Shown one piece after another: positions 1 to 13,500 of a stretch of 64,000 nt of DNA. Under the pieces are notes generated by a model. The model made no database searches and was not told the DNA's origin. It was given only the letters and a program-made list of their open reading frames with translations. The DNA comes from Dreissena polymorpha (lineage: Eukaryota; Mollusca; Bivalvia; Myida; Dreissenidae), in the NCBI RefSeq assembly GCF_020536995.1, contig NC_068365.1, positions 38,565,640 to 38,629,639 of the forward strand. Direction: 5' to 3'. The position numbers and the translations under genes were made by a program. Numbering within the stretch: position 1 is the first letter of the stretch; each line of letters starts with the position of its first letter.

Positions 1-962
1 ATACCATCTGTGTATCTGTATTATAAGTATACCAGGCAACAAACAAGGTGCGCGCTTCCGCATATGGGTATTCGGACGTTCAAAAAATTGACCTACGGTT
101 TAGCGTTCACGCTGTCGAACGCATTAAGCAATATAACTAGTTTTTTTCACTATTTCTTTATTTGCAAAAAATACTAGTGGCTTATAACTTACCTTGCAAT
201 CTTTTTTTCTCGCATTTTGCGAGTATGCGAGTGTTAATTTCGAGCCCTGTGTATATGCGTGGATTACGCTGGATTTAAATGCCTCATGCCTACGGTAATT
301 CAGTCTTATTTGTTTCAAATACGGGACATGATTGTTCGTTAGGATCTTGAATTCGACCATCGGTCGAAGGACGAAAAAGGCGAAAATTAATGTCGGACGA
401 ATAATAATGGTTTCACAGTAGCTGAATTTTGGCTATAAAATTGGGCCAAAAAAAACCCCTAAATCTCTTGGCATGGCTGTAGAGGTGTATAATGCGCATC
501 AAGTTTTTTAAATGAAATTTTTGGGTAAAAAAGTGTGCGTTATACACTGCGTTTTACGATGTATAGCAAGGATCGGCTTTCATATTACAAGCACAAAGTT
601 TATACCAAAAACAACTATATTTCCCAGGATACATCCTCTCATAACAATGGGCACCTGCAGTATGAAATTTTCACTGACAACCACAGGTTAATTTGAGTTC
701 TACTTTCGGAATAGATTTTACAGAAGGCATCCAATTCACTGAAAAAGAGTCTAAGTTGTCAAAAAATACATATTTTAAAATCAGATAAGTTCACTGGTTC
801 TGTAGGACAAGAGCATTTGGGAAATTCACTTGATCCTTTCAAGATTTCATTTGTCAATATGCACGGATGAGTGGAATTTATGTCCCCTGAATTGGTAAAA
901 AAAATGTGTTCGAATTATATCTTGTCCGCACTGGCTAATCAGGGATGACGCTGTCTGCTTTT
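1..962. other. No gene recognised; fragment of a CAGG-end element
   Basis: I see no exon with supported splice sites here. Around 405-458 there is a reverse-oriented fragment resembling one end of the 388 bp element at 1263-1650: it shares the GGCCAAAAAAAACCC end and the adjacent 'ggctataaaatt' stretch. The rest is AT-rich and unassigned. Confidence 0.4.
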
Positions 963-1214
963 TTATGTCCCCAAAACATAGGTTCTGGGGGCATATAAAA
1001 ATCACACCGTCCGTAAATAAGATAGTTTGTCCGTCCGTTTGTCCGTCTGTCTTGATGAGTTTCCGCTCAATAAGTCAAGCAATTGTCATCAGATCTTCAC
1101 CAAACTTCATTAAAATGTGTAAGGCAATAACATTTAGGTCAAGTTCGATAATCGGCTAAATTGAATCAGACACTCTTGAGTTACGGCCCTTGAATCATTG
1201 TAAAATTGGGATTT

Positions 1215-2747
1215 TTAGCTCACCTATTACGAAGTGACATGGTGAGCTTATGTGACCGTGTGCAGGTTTTTTTTTGGCCCGATTTTATAGCCGAAATTCG
1301 GCTATGTTCCCAATCCCAAAAAGTATACTTTTTTCCCAAAATGTGGCAATAAATTCCCATTTTCCCCCCCAAAAAAAGAAAAAAAAATTATTATTTTTTT
1401 TTTTTTTTAGAAAGAAGTCTAATGCGTATTTTATCTCAATTTCAATTCAATTACATCTAACAAAGTATTATATGATTTTGTTCTTTTAATTTGAATGATT
1501 ATAAAGAGTTATATCAAATTTAGTATTTCCCTACTCAGTGGACTTTTCATGTGGAAAAAAAGGCTAATGAATTTATTCATGAAAATGCCAATAAAATTCC
1601 CAATTCCAAAGCCATGGGCTATCTTCCCAAAAAGTGAAAAAAAAACCCTGGTGTGATGTCCGGCGTCCGTATGTGTGTGCTTGCGTGTGTGTGTCCGTCA
1701 ACAATTTGCGTGTGTAGACAGTAGAGGTCACAGTTTTCATCCAATCTTTATCAAATTTGGTCAGAATGTTTATCTTGATGAAATCTGGGTTGGGATTTAT
1801 TTGGGTCATCTGAGGTCAAAAACAAGGTCACTAGGTCAAAAACTAGGTCAAACAATAGAAAAACCTTGTGTAGACAAAAGAGGTCGCAGTTTTCGTCCAA
1901 TCTTTATGAAATTTGGTCAGATTGTTTATCTTCATGATTTCTGGCTTGGGATTGTATTTGGGTCATCTGAGGTCAAAAGCTAGGTCACTAGGTCAAATAA
2001 TAGAAAAAACGTCAACAATTTGTTTGTGTAGACAGTAGAGGTCACAGTTTTCATCCAATCTTTATGAAATTTGGTCAAATGTTTATCTTGATAAAAACTG
2101 GGTTGGGATTGAATTTGGGTCATCTGGGGTCACAAACTGGGTCACTAGGTAAAAAACTAGGTAACTAGGTCAAATAATAGAAAAACGTTATAGACAATAG
2201 AGGTGGCAGTTTTCATCCAATCTTTATGAAATTTAGTCAGAATGTTTATCTTGATGAAATCTGGGTTTGGATTGTATTTGTGTCATCTTGGGTCACTAGG
2301 TCATATAATAGAAAAACCTTGTGTAGACAATAGAGGTCACAGTTTTCATCCAATCTTCATGAAATTTGGTCAAAATGTTTGTCTTGAAGAAATCTGTGTT
2401 GGAATTGTATTTGGATCATCTGGGGTCAAAAACTAGGTCACAAGGTCAAATAATAGAAAAACCTTGTGTAGGCAATAGAGGTCACAGTTTTCATCCAATC
2501 TTAATAAAATTTGATCAGAATGTTTATCTTGGTGAAATCTGGGTTGGGATTGTATTTGGGTCACCTCGGGTAAAAACGAGGTCAATAGGTCAAATATTAG
2601 AAAAACATTGTGTAGACATTAGAGGTCACAGTTAAGTTTTCATCCAAACTTTATGAAATTTGGTCAGAATGTTTATCTTGATGAAATCTGGGTTGGGATT
2701 GTATTTCGTTAGTCAGGTGAGAGATTCAGGGCCATCATGGCCCTCTT
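1215..2747 (+). mobile_element. Tandem-monomer element, family A, copy 1
   Basis: It begins TTAGCTCACC and closes with CAGGTGAG, an inverted echo of that start, then the hairpin GGGCCATCATGGCCC and TCTT. The core holds ~130-150 bp monomers with 'ttcatccaatctttatgaaatttgg' type sequence and repeated AGGTCA motifs. It lies inside family K and is itself interrupted at 1263-1650. Short open frames in the monomers repeat the same peptide with variations; they follow from the tandem repetition and are not evidence for a gene. Confidence 0.7.
1263..1650. mobile_element. 388 bp TIR element with 5-bp target duplication
   Basis: Copy 2 of family A (10216-11818) reads straight through 'gaccgtgtgatgtcc'. 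Here the same sequence is split, with GTGTG at both sides (1258-1262 and 1651-1655). The insert starts CAGGTTTTTTTTT and ends AAAAAAAAACCCTG, so it has short inverted ends. This is a cut-and-paste type signature, but I do not assign a superfamily. A related end occurs reversed at about 405-458. Confidence 0.65.
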
Positions 2748-3556
2748 CAAGTTCGATATTGGGCCAAATTGACCCAGACACTCCTGAGTTAGGGCCCTTA
2801 AAGCATCGTAAAATTGGGTTTTTCCGGTTTTCGCTCAATAACTCGAGCAAATGTCATAGGATCTTCGCCACACTTCATGAAAATGTGAAAGGCAATAACG
2901 TCCAGGTTAAGTTTGATAATCAGCCAAATTGACCCAGACACTTTTGAGTTACGGCCCTTGAATCAGGGAAAAATTGTGTTTTTTCGCGTTTCCGCTCAAT
3001 AACTCGAACAAATGTCATAGGATCTTCGCCACACTTCATGAAAATATGTAAGGACATAACATCTAGGTCAAGTTCAATAATTAGCCAAAATGACCAAGAC
3101 ACTCCCTAGTTACAGCCCTTGAATCATCGAAAAATTGAGTTTTTTCTTGTTTTTTGCTCAATAACTCAAGCTATTGTCATCGGATTTTCACCAAACTTCA
3201 TAAAAATGTGAAAGGCAATATAATCTAGGTTAAGTTTAATAATCAGCCAAATTTACCCAGCCACTTCTGAGTTATGGCCCACGAATCATCAAAAAATTGT
3301 GTTTCCTCTCAATTACTCAAGTAATTGTCAGCGGATCGTCACCAAACTTCATGATGTAACCTTCATATTTGGTATGCATGTGTATATGAACAAGGCCTTT
3401 CCATATGCACACAAATCTTGACCCCTGTGGCCATGACCTTGAAGTTAGGGTCGGCATTTAGGTTTTGAAAATTTGTTCTGTTATTAAGCTGTCTTACATA
3501 ACTATCAAAGCGTTTTTTGGGAGCATATGTCATCCGATGGAGACAGCTCTTGTTGT

Positions 3557-3668
3557 TTAAAGGAAGTTTGTTCAAACCAAAATCCAGTCTAGGCAGAGAG
3601 TGTCGTCTGTGATTAGCCTGTGCAGGTTTTTGCACATGCATTTAGACCAGTTTTTCCAGAACTAGACT
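3557..3668. mobile_element. Foldback element (GACGACAC family), right-half remnant
   Basis: It contains 'gtgtcgtctgtgattagcctgtgcag' type sequence and the right end 'gcacatgcatttagaccagttttt' of the ~240 bp foldback family seen complete at 24855-25112. Only one half is present. It lies between family K and the first visible exon of the kinase-like gene. Confidence 0.55.
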
Positions 3669-3740
3669 CAATATTTGTCATGAGTTAAAAGGGATGTATT
3701 TTGTGACAAGTTGGTACCCTTGTTTTATTTGAAATTTCAG

Positions 3741-4540
3741 AACAAAGCGGGAGTCAGGAAAGTGAGTTTTCCCGCAGCTCGAGTGGCGTATGGAGGTCAT
3801 GTGACAGCACGGAGGGGGAGAAGGGCGGGGCTGACACGGACCTGGGGCTCACTGCGCACAACACAGGACAGGAGCAGAGACAGGTCACTACTGCTGATTT
3901 AGGTGCTCAAATAGCTCCTGACAAGGTAGAGCACACACATGTTGATAGCGTGGCAGAGGGTTGTAAACTTGCGGCCATGTTGCCATGTTCAGCATTGTTG
4001 TCTGACGCCAGCAGCCAGACCCTGTCTGGTACAGCCGGTGATCTCCAGTCTTACGCTACGAATAGTGATCAGAGTTTCCAGACTGTCATAAGCTTTAAGA
4101 CTCATCTGGTTAGCAGGCTAAATGTACGGTCTGAGGTAGCCAATGAACAATCAGAGAACAATGGCCTCCCGTTTTTAAGTTTGCTTGACAATAGCAGCAT
4201 TTCTGTTGAAGATTTGAATGAGAATGAAAAATTAACAGCAAAACAACCAAACAGTTTACCCTCAGTGACCATGACAACAGACAGTAAGTGGGTGTGTGAG
4301 CCTGCAGGAAGTTCCAGTGATGAGTATGACAAGCAGGCGGGGGATGATGCCAGCTTCAGCATCACAGCAAATATAGGGTGTGTGGAGGAGGAGGACGCCA
4401 GGCACCTGGAGCGGGTACAGCGGGACCATCTGACGCCAGGGCAAGACCACCTGACCCCTGGTGGGCTTTCGGCCGTATCCCAGCATTCCTCCAGTGGCAG
4501 CAGTGCATCACCCATGAGCTCAGGGGCCATCAACTATAAG
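3741..4540 (+). CDS. Exon: Ser-rich N-terminal region of pseudokinase
   Basis: The acceptor is TTTCAG at 3735-3740 and the donor GTACGC starts at 4541. The first two bases complete a codon and 266 codons follow with no stop, ending on a codon boundary. The protein is rich in Ser, Asp, Glu and Thr, with runs such as SSSGS, SSDEYD and HSSSGSSASPMSSG, and looks disordered. A short tandem echo, DHLTPGQDHLTPGG, occurs near the end. Family M starts 60 bp past the donor. Confidence 0.75.
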
Positions 4541-7500
4541 GTACGCTGTCCTGGTAGTTGTAGATATGCATGCGCAAATAAAGTCTTGCCTTTATAGTTT
4601 TTAGCTCATCTATTTTTTGAAAAACAATTATGAGCTATTGTCATCACCTTGGCGTCGGCGTCGGCTTCCGGTTAAGTTTTGCGTTTAGGTCCACTTTTCT
4701 CAGAAAGTATCAATGCTATTGCATTTAAACTTGGTACACTTACTTACTATCATGAGGGTACTGGGCAGGCAAAGTTAGATAACTCTGGCGTGCATTTTGA
4801 CGTAATAATGTGCCCTTTTTATACTTAGAAAATTGAAAATTTTGGTTAAGTTTTGTGTTTAGGTCCATTTTATTCCTTAAGTATCAAAGCTATTGCTTTC
4901 ATACTTGCAACACTTACTAACTATCATAAGGGAACTGTGCAGGCAAAGTAATGTAACTCTGACTGGCATTTGGACGGAATTATGGGCCCTTTATACGTAG
5001 AAAATTGAAAATTTTGTTAAGTTTTGTGTTTTGGTCCACTTTACCCCTAAAGTATCATAGATATTGCTTTCATACTTGGAACACTTGCAAATTATCATAA
5101 GGGGACAGTAAAAGGACAAGTTGCATAACTCTGGTTGTCATTTTTACGGAATTATGGCCCTTTTTTGACTTAGTAACTTTGAATATATGGTTAAATTTTG
5201 TGTTTCGATCCACTTTACTTCTAAAGTATCAAGGCTATTGCTTTCAAACTTCAAATACTTCAAATACTTTCATGCTATCATGAGATTCCTGTACCTGGCA
5301 AGTTGAATTTTACCTTGACCTTTGAATGACCTTGACTCTCAAGGTCAAATTATTAAATTTTGCTAAAAATGCCATAGCTTCTTTATTTATGATTAGATTT
5401 GATTGATACTTTGACAAAACTACTCTTACCTGACATACCACAATAGACTCCACTCAAACCATCCCTTGTGCCCGAATCCCCCCTCCCCCGACTCCCTCCC
5501 CCTATTTTTTTTGTTTTTTTGTTTTTTTAAGATCATCTCACAAATGACCACCACACCCTCACACTATACTATACCCCCCCCCCCCCCCGAATCCCCCCCC
5601 CTAAATTTTTTTATATTTTTTTTAAGATCATCTCGAAAATGACCACCACACCCTCACACTATACCCCTCCCCCACCCCACTCCCCCCCGATTTTTTAAAT
5701 ATTTTTTTCGCATTTTTTTTACGCGTTTTTGGAAGATAATGTAATAAATGTCCACGCCCCCACACTATACACCCCTCTTTAATCCACCCCTCCCTCCTTT
5801 GTGATTGAAAATGAGAGTACCTTCACCTTTAAAAAGAAAATAGATAAGCGGTCTGCACCCGCAAGGCGGTGCTCTTGTTTTACTTGAGACGTTGACCTGT
5901 ATTACTATGCTGTTTACAAATAACTAAACTATGCAGAGTCACCCAAAGTCTACCAAAGGCCACAATATCAAGCAAAGTCAAATTAAAACACAAATAAGTT
6001 AATAACCAGTGGATCCTTTATTCAATAAATTTAAGACTATTTAATATATTTAGGAGGAACAAAGATTTTAACATAAATAACTGTTTTTATTTCGTCTACA
6101 GTGGTGTTCATATAATTCCAGGCAAGTTATAACAAAGGGAAATAATCCCTCCTGGCTATCACTTTATAGCTAGAAGGGACAGAACCTATAGCCACCATGG
6201 TGGGGTTATGATAGCAGCCAAGGACAGTATCGTTAGCATGGAAATAAACATAACAACCAACACTGAGATCTGTGCAGCCTCAATTGAAAGACAAGGGAGC
6301 CAACCCCTTATAGTTGAGCAGGGTACCGTCCACCATGCACAGACCAAGCTTACATGGAAGAAATGTGCCTTAACCCTTTGCATGATGGGAAATTTGTCAT
6401 CTGCTAAAATGTCGTCTGCTGAATTTCTAAAATTAGCATTTTCTATGATTTTTTTCAAAGAATACTATCAGAATAGCAAACAGTTTGGATCCTGATGAGA
6501 CGCCACGTTCTGTGGCGTCTCATCTGGATCCAAACTGTTTGCAAAGGCCTTTAAAATTCGGCTCCAGCGCTTTAAGGGTTAAGATTAGGGATTTACATTC
6601 CAACTACACCAAGTCCACTATCTAGACATGAATCTCCTCGATATTAACTGGGCCAGCTCCACTATAGATTGAAACTTGAACCTGGTCGGCACTAACCAGC
6701 TGTTAATTGACACCATCTTTAATACATGCTCTGAGCAAATAGTAACATTCCCAACAAGAAACAACAATACACTTGACCTCTTCATTACAAAGAGACCATC
6801 CCCCATGAAAAAGTCAAAACCCCTTCCTGGAATAAGTTATCATGACATCATCCTTATCCAAACAACTGATAGCGTACACAAACAACAACCAATCAGCCAC
6901 AAAATCCTCCTCTGGAAACAAGCCAATATCGAAGGCCTCAAGCAAATGGCTAGACTGTTCTTATCTGATTTCACCTCAAAACTCAGCGAGAGGACAAACA
7001 TTGCCACGCATTTGTCCAACTTCAAAGAATTCTGCATGACCGCCATCGACAGCAATGTACCATAAAAAATGACTTCACCAAGATGCAGTCAACCTTGGGC
7101 AAATAAAAAGATCAGACGTCTCTCGAACAAGAAAAAACGTGCATACAGGAAAGCCTGTAAATCCAATGACACCCAAGACAAAGAGCACTACAACCAGCTG
7201 CGTATAAGCTCCAAGTAGAGCTTACAACTCCTATGTAAACAACTTGACAACTGACGATCATGGCAAGAAACTATACTCATTCATAAAGAGCAAGCGCTGT
7301 GACAGTTCTCGTGTCTCCTCACTGAAGAGAGATGGCGTAGCACACAGTGATCTCAAAATAAAGGCCACCATACTAAGCCAGCAGTTAAGTAGTGTGTTCA
7401 CCACTGAGGACCACAGCTACTGCCCAACATGATTGGTGACCCATCTGCAACAATCCACAACTTCTCTATTGGACTTGAGGGAGTTAAACGGCTCTTAGAG

Positions 7501-10500
7501 ACACTTGACCCCCACAAGGCCACTGGACCTGACACGATACCAACACGGTTCCTGAGGGAGATTGCAGCTGAAATTGCCCCAGCGCTTAGGCTTGTCTTTG
7601 CTGCTTCCCTACAGCAAGGACGCTCCCAAGATCAATGGAAGTCAGCACATGTAACCCCAGTTTTCAAGAAAGGGGACAAAAGCAACCCGGCTAACTATTA
7701 CCCAATCTCTCTGACATCTGTATGCTGCAAACTCATGGAACACATCATCCACAGCCAAGACACACATAACATCTTGGCTGACCAAGAACACGGCTTTCGG
7801 CGAAGACGCAGTTATATTAATCGCAACTTATCCTCACCCTACAGGACCTTGCTGCATCCCTTGATGTGGCGAACAGATTGATGCGATTCTACTCAACTTC
7901 TCGAAAGCCTTCGATGTTGTTCCGCATCAACAACTCCTCATGAAACTAAGTCATTACGGAATCAGCGTCTCAGTCCTAACCTGGATAGAAAGTTTTCTAT
8001 CTGGTCGAAGCCAACGGGGTCTAGTTGAAGGACAGTTCTCCAACACAGACAACTTCACATCAGGCGTCCCTCAGGGCTCTGTACTTGGACCTCTGCTCTT
8101 TCCGGTCTACATCAATGACCTCCCAGGCATCAAAAACAGGTCTCTTTGCTGATGACACTCTCTTATACAGAAGGATCAAGACAGCACAAGACGCAGTAAC
8201 ACTCCAGTCTGATCTGGATTCCTTACAGAAATGGGAAAAAGACTGGCAGTTGTCCTTCAACCCGTCAAAGTGTGAAGTCATACACATCTCCAAAAAGCGG
8301 CATCCCATAAAGTCAGAGTACCTTATTCATGGTCAGAAGCTCGCACCTGTAAAGGAAGGCAAATACCTTGGTGTGACTATCTCGGAGAACTTGTCCTGGA
8401 AACCACACATAGCTGCAGTCACTCGGAAGGCAAAACACAGCCTTGGCTTCCTGAGGGGCAACCTGTCCAGCTGCCCACTAAGTGTCAAAGAAGTACCTGT
8501 AAAGGAAGGCAAATACCTTGGTGTGACTATCTCTGAGAACTTGTCCTGGAAACCACACATAGCTGCAGTCACTCGGAAGGCAAACAACAGCCTAGGCTTC
8601 CTGAGGGGCAACCTGTCCAGCTGCCCACTAAGTGTCAAAGAAGTACCTGTAAAGGAAGGCAGATACCTTGGTGTGACTATCTCAGAGAACTTGTCCTGGA
8701 AACCACACATAGCTGCAGTCACTCGGAAGGCAAACAACAGCCTAGGCTTCCTGAGGGGCAACCTGTCCAGCTGCCCACTAAGTGTCAAAGAACGTACATA
8801 CTCCACCTTAGTGTGTCCAATACTGGAGTACGCTGCTACCGCATGGGACCCTTATACCCAAACATATATCGACCAACTTGAAGCAGTCCAGAGACGCGCT
8901 GCTCGCTTTGTGAAAGGGGATTACCGAACCACAAGCAGTAGTTCACAGATGATAGCAGACATTGGATGGCAGCCCCTTCAAGCGAGACGTCAAACATCTA
9001 AGGTTACCATGATGTACCGTATAATCAATAACCTTATTGATATTCCGTCCGACCCCTACCTCCGCCCTGCTATATCATCCTCAAGAGACAGCAGTATTAG
9101 ATACATCGTACCATACTGCAGAACTGACTAACCTCCGTCACTCCTTCTTTCCGTCAGCAACAAGACTGTGGAACCAACTGCCCAACCACCTTGTGACGGC
9201 CCCCAGTTTGGAAGCGTTCAAGGAAGGGATGGCATCGAAATAAGCTACAATAAATCTGTAAATAGTTTAAAAAATTATTTTAACTGCGCCACATCGCGAT
9301 CTTTTAAAGCATTTTTCTTGTACGACAATGCCCCAGAGAGGGATATAGTACAATAAACGAAGAAGAAGACGAAGAAAGGCATTTCAAGAGTTACAGTGGG
9401 TTTATTGGACTTTAAGTGCATGTGTATGACTTTGTGTAACTTTGCTACACTTTGTGTGTTTTTGTAGTGTTAAGTGTGACCTTTACGGGCTATAAAACGC
9501 ATACCGGAAACGCAGACAATTTACATTATAACGATTGGTAACATTGAAAATGCATACGATATGAACAAAGAAGGAACATGCAGACGGTGATTGGAGTTCG
9601 TTATTATGGTGTTTGTTATTGTTTGGTTGTTTGAATTTTAATGTTTGATGTTGAAAATAAATAATTGATTCTTAAATATCGATGTTTTGTTGAAAACGTG
9701 GCTCGGAAAGAGATTTTGACCCAGATCGGAATTAGCTTAATATAACCTCAAAACTTATCTTGATCGTCTGCGTTTTTACGTATACGTTGTAGTATCCGCC
9801 CCTTTACGGCATGTAAACATCAGCTTTTTATAATTTTAAAGATGTGTGATTAATGCTATAATGCTTCGTAAACAAAGGAAAATCATGGCAAAAATTCCAA
9901 AATTTTCTCTCCAACTAGAAGTCCGCATCCCCTTCAGTGATCAGTGTTACATGCTATACTACAAGAACGCGGTTATGTTGCCAATGTTCTAGGTAATTAT
10001 GCTCAAATCAGCAAATGCAGTCAATGAAGTGTATTCATTTGGATTTAGCTGTGGGAAGTTTTATTTGAATTCTGTTGGACGCTAACAAAGGTCACGTAAG
10101 GGGAAAAGCTGGCTTAGACAGCTACACCGAAAAATTACACTATAAATCAGGTTTGTCGCTCATCTGAGCAGAATGTGCTCCTGTTGAGCGTTTGTAATAG
10201 CATTTTTTCTGTTTTTTAGCTCACCTGTCACGAAGTGACATGGTGAGCTTATTTGACCGTGTGATGTCCGGCGTCTGTATGTGCGTGCGTGTGTCCGTCA
10301 ACAATTTGTTTATGTAGACAGTAGAGGTCACAGTTTTCATCCAATCTTTATGAAATTTTGTCAGAATGTCATCTTGATGAAATCTGGGTTGGGATTGTAT
10401 TTGGGTCATCTGGGGTCAAAAACTAGGTCACTAGGTCAAAAACTAGGTCAAATAATTGAAAAACCTTGTGTAGACTATAGAGGTCGCAGTTTTCATCCAA

Positions 10501-13500
10501 TCTTTATGAAATTTTGTCAGAATGTCATCTTGATGAAATCTGGGTTGGGATTGTTTTTGGGTCATCTGGGGTCAAAAACTAGGTCACTAGGTCAAAAACT
10601 AGGTCAAATAATTGAAAAACCTTGTGTAGACTATAGAGGTCGCAGTTTTCATCCAATCTTTAAGAAATTTGGTCAGAATGTTTATCTTGATGAAATCTGG
10701 GTTGGGATTGTATTTGGGTCATCTGAGGTCAAAAACTAAGTCACTAGGTAAAAAAACTAGGTCAAATAGTAGAAAAACCTTGTGTAGACTATAGAGGTCG
10801 CAGTTTTCATCCAATCTTTATGAAATTTAGTCAGAATGTTTATCTTGATAAATCTGGGTTGGGATTGTATTTGGGTCATTTGGGGTCAAAAACTAGGTCA
10901 CAAGGTCAAAAACTAGGTCAAATAATAGAAAAACCTTGTGTAGACAATAGAGGTCGCAGTTTTCATCCAATCTTTATGAAATTTGGTCAGATTGTTTATC
11001 TTGATATAATCTGGGTTTGGATTGTATTTGGGTCATCTGAGGTCAAAAACTAAGTCACTAGGTCAAATAATAGAAAAACCATCAACAATTTGTTTGTGTA
11101 GACAGTAGAGGTCACAGTTTTCATTCAATCTTTATGAAATTTGGTCCGAATGTTTATCTTGATAAAAACTGGGTTGGGATTGTAATTCGGTCATCTGGGG
11201 TCAAAAACTAGGTCACTAGGTCAAATAATAGAAAAACCTTGTATAGACAATAGGGGTCGCTGTTTTCATCCAATCTTTATGAAATTTGGTCAGAATGTTT
11301 ATCTTGATGAAATCTGGTATGGGATTTTTTGGGTCATCTTGGGTCAAAAACTAGGTCACTAGGTCAAATAATAGAAAAACCTTCTGTAGACAATAGAGGT
11401 CACAGTTTTCATCCAACCTTAATGAAATTGGGTCAGAATGTTTGTCTTGAAGAAATCTGGGTTGAGATTGTATTTGAGTCATCTGGGGTCAAAAACTAGG
11501 TCACTATGTCAAATAATAGAAAAACCTTGTGTAGGCAATAGAGGTCACAGTTTTCATCCAATCTTTATAAAATTTGATCAGAATGATGATCTTGATAAAA
11601 TCTGGATTGGGATTGTTTTTGGGTCACCTGGGGTCAAAAACTAGGTCGATAGGTCAAATATTAGAAAAACCTTGTGTAGACAATAGAGGTCATAGTTTTC
11701 ATCCAATCTTTATGAAATTTGGTCAGAATGTTTATCTTGATGAAATCTGGGTTGGGATTGTATTTGGTTAGTCAGGTGAGCGATTCAGGGCCATCATGGC
11801 CCTCTTGTAATTATCCTTTGTCAACCTTTATCTTGTTAACTTTCTACAGGCCACTCTTATTGTCAAATCTTCATGATACTTGGTGGGAACTGTTGTTCCA
11901 ATGATATCTTGGCAGAGTTTGAAACTGGGTCACATGAGGTCGAAAACTATGTCATTACATAAAATTAAAGAAAAAGCTTTTTATGTCCCCCACTATAGTA
12001 GTGGGGGACATATTGTTTTTGCCCTGTCTGTCTGTTGGTCTGTTGGTCTGTCTGTTTGCGCCAACTTTAACATTTTGCAATAACTTTTGCTATATTGAAG
12101 ATAGCAACTTCATATTTGGCATGCATGTGTATCTCATGAAGCTGCACATTTTGAGTGGTGAAAGGTCAAGGTCAAGGTCATCCTTCAAGGTCAGAGGTCA
12201 ATTATATGTGGCCAAAATTGCTCATTTTATGAATACTTTTGCAATATTGAAGATAGCAACTTGATATTTGGCATGCATGTGTATCTCATGGAGCTGCACA
12301 TTTTGAGTGGTGAAAGGTCAAGGTCAAGGTCATCCTTCAAGGTCAGAGGTCAATTATATGTGGCCAAAATCGCTCATTTTATGAATACTTTTGCAATATT
12401 GAAGATAGCAACTTGATATTTGGCATGCATGTGCATCTCATGGAGCTGCTCATTTTGAGTGGTGAAAGGTCAAGGTCAAGGTCATCCTTCAAGGTCAGAG
12501 GTCAAATATATGTGGCCCAAATCGCTTATTTTATGAATACTTTTGCAATATTGAAGATAGCAACTAGATATTTGGCATGCATGTGTATCTCATGGAGCTG
12601 CACATTTTGAGTGGTGAAAGGTCAAGGTCATCCTTCACAAGGTCAAGGTCATCCTACAATGTCAAACATCATATAGGGGGACATTGTGTTTCACAAACAC
12701 ATCTTGTTAAGACTCTTAAAGTCACATTTATAGTCAATCTTCATGAAACTTTGTCAGAACATTTATTCTAACAATGTTTTTGCGGAGTTAAAAAAATGGT
12801 TCCAAATTGTTTAAAACATATCCACCATTGGGCGGGGCAATTTTTCTTTTAGGCTATTATTAAACCTAACAGTCAAGAAGTCACATTTTTAGCCCAGTCG
12901 TTATTTGTCAGAACATTTGTCCTAATAATGACTTTGCTGAGTTTGAAAATGGATCATGTGAGGTTAAAAACTCGGTAAATAGTATAAATTTAAGAAAAAG
13001 CTTTGTAACGAAACAGCATATGCATAGAGTTTAATCATATAACATAAATATTATGTTATACAATATGACAATATGACAGAAATTGAATTACAGATAATAT
13101 AAATTGTGTGATTATAACTGTATGTTTTAATAATACAAAATCATGTATGCATTTCAGAAATTAAATAGATGTTTTAATAATATAAGAAAATGAAAAAAAA
13201 ATATTTATAAATAAAATAACTTGGTAATTTATGCTACATCTTATATCATAATAATAAGGCTTCTATACAGAAAATAGTTGAATGTTAGAAATAAGAATAA
13301 CATAAATGAAGTTGGAAATTTAATAATAAATCTTTGTGATATATTGGCCATGATTATAGGATTTGAAAATTATTATTTGTTAAATTATAGATAATATAAG
13401 AGTATACATAAAATAGAACTTGAATTAAGATCTCTTGCAAGTAAAAACCTGACATATCTTTACAGTCATTGTAAAGTAGACTAGATTAACAATTTGAAAG

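Larger units (their letters stand above)
963..3554 (+). mobile_element. Tandem-monomer element, family K (host of a nested insertion)
   Basis: The left end starts TTATGTCCCC and is followed by GTCCGTCCGT-type simple sequence. The right part has an inverted echo of the start (GGGAGCATATGTC, about 3519-3531), then ends AGCTCTTGTT. The core is ~150 bp monomers beginning 'gctcaataactc' and containing 'tcaccaaacttcat'. Monomers occur on both sides of a family A element (1215-2747), so K is the older host. Non-autonomous: no transposase or helicase frame is visible. The class, Helentron-like, is inferred from the design shared with the other families in this window. Confidence 0.6.

Noticed and set aside
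963-3554. Family A inside K as a simple tandem array
   Set aside because: The K monomers on both sides and the separate A termini show nesting rather than one array.
4102-4533. 143-codon minus-strand frame
   Set aside because: Shadow of the Ser-rich exon 3741-4540, which has matching splice sites and phase.
6676-9243. A host reverse-transcriptase gene
   Set aside because: The endonuclease-RT order, multiple frame breaks and GAA-rich tail show a truncated LINE.
10281-11771. Repeated peptide frames RGHSFHPIFMKFGQNV in family A
   Set aside because: They follow monomer boundaries and shift frame between monomers. They occur equally in both A copies and have no gene context.
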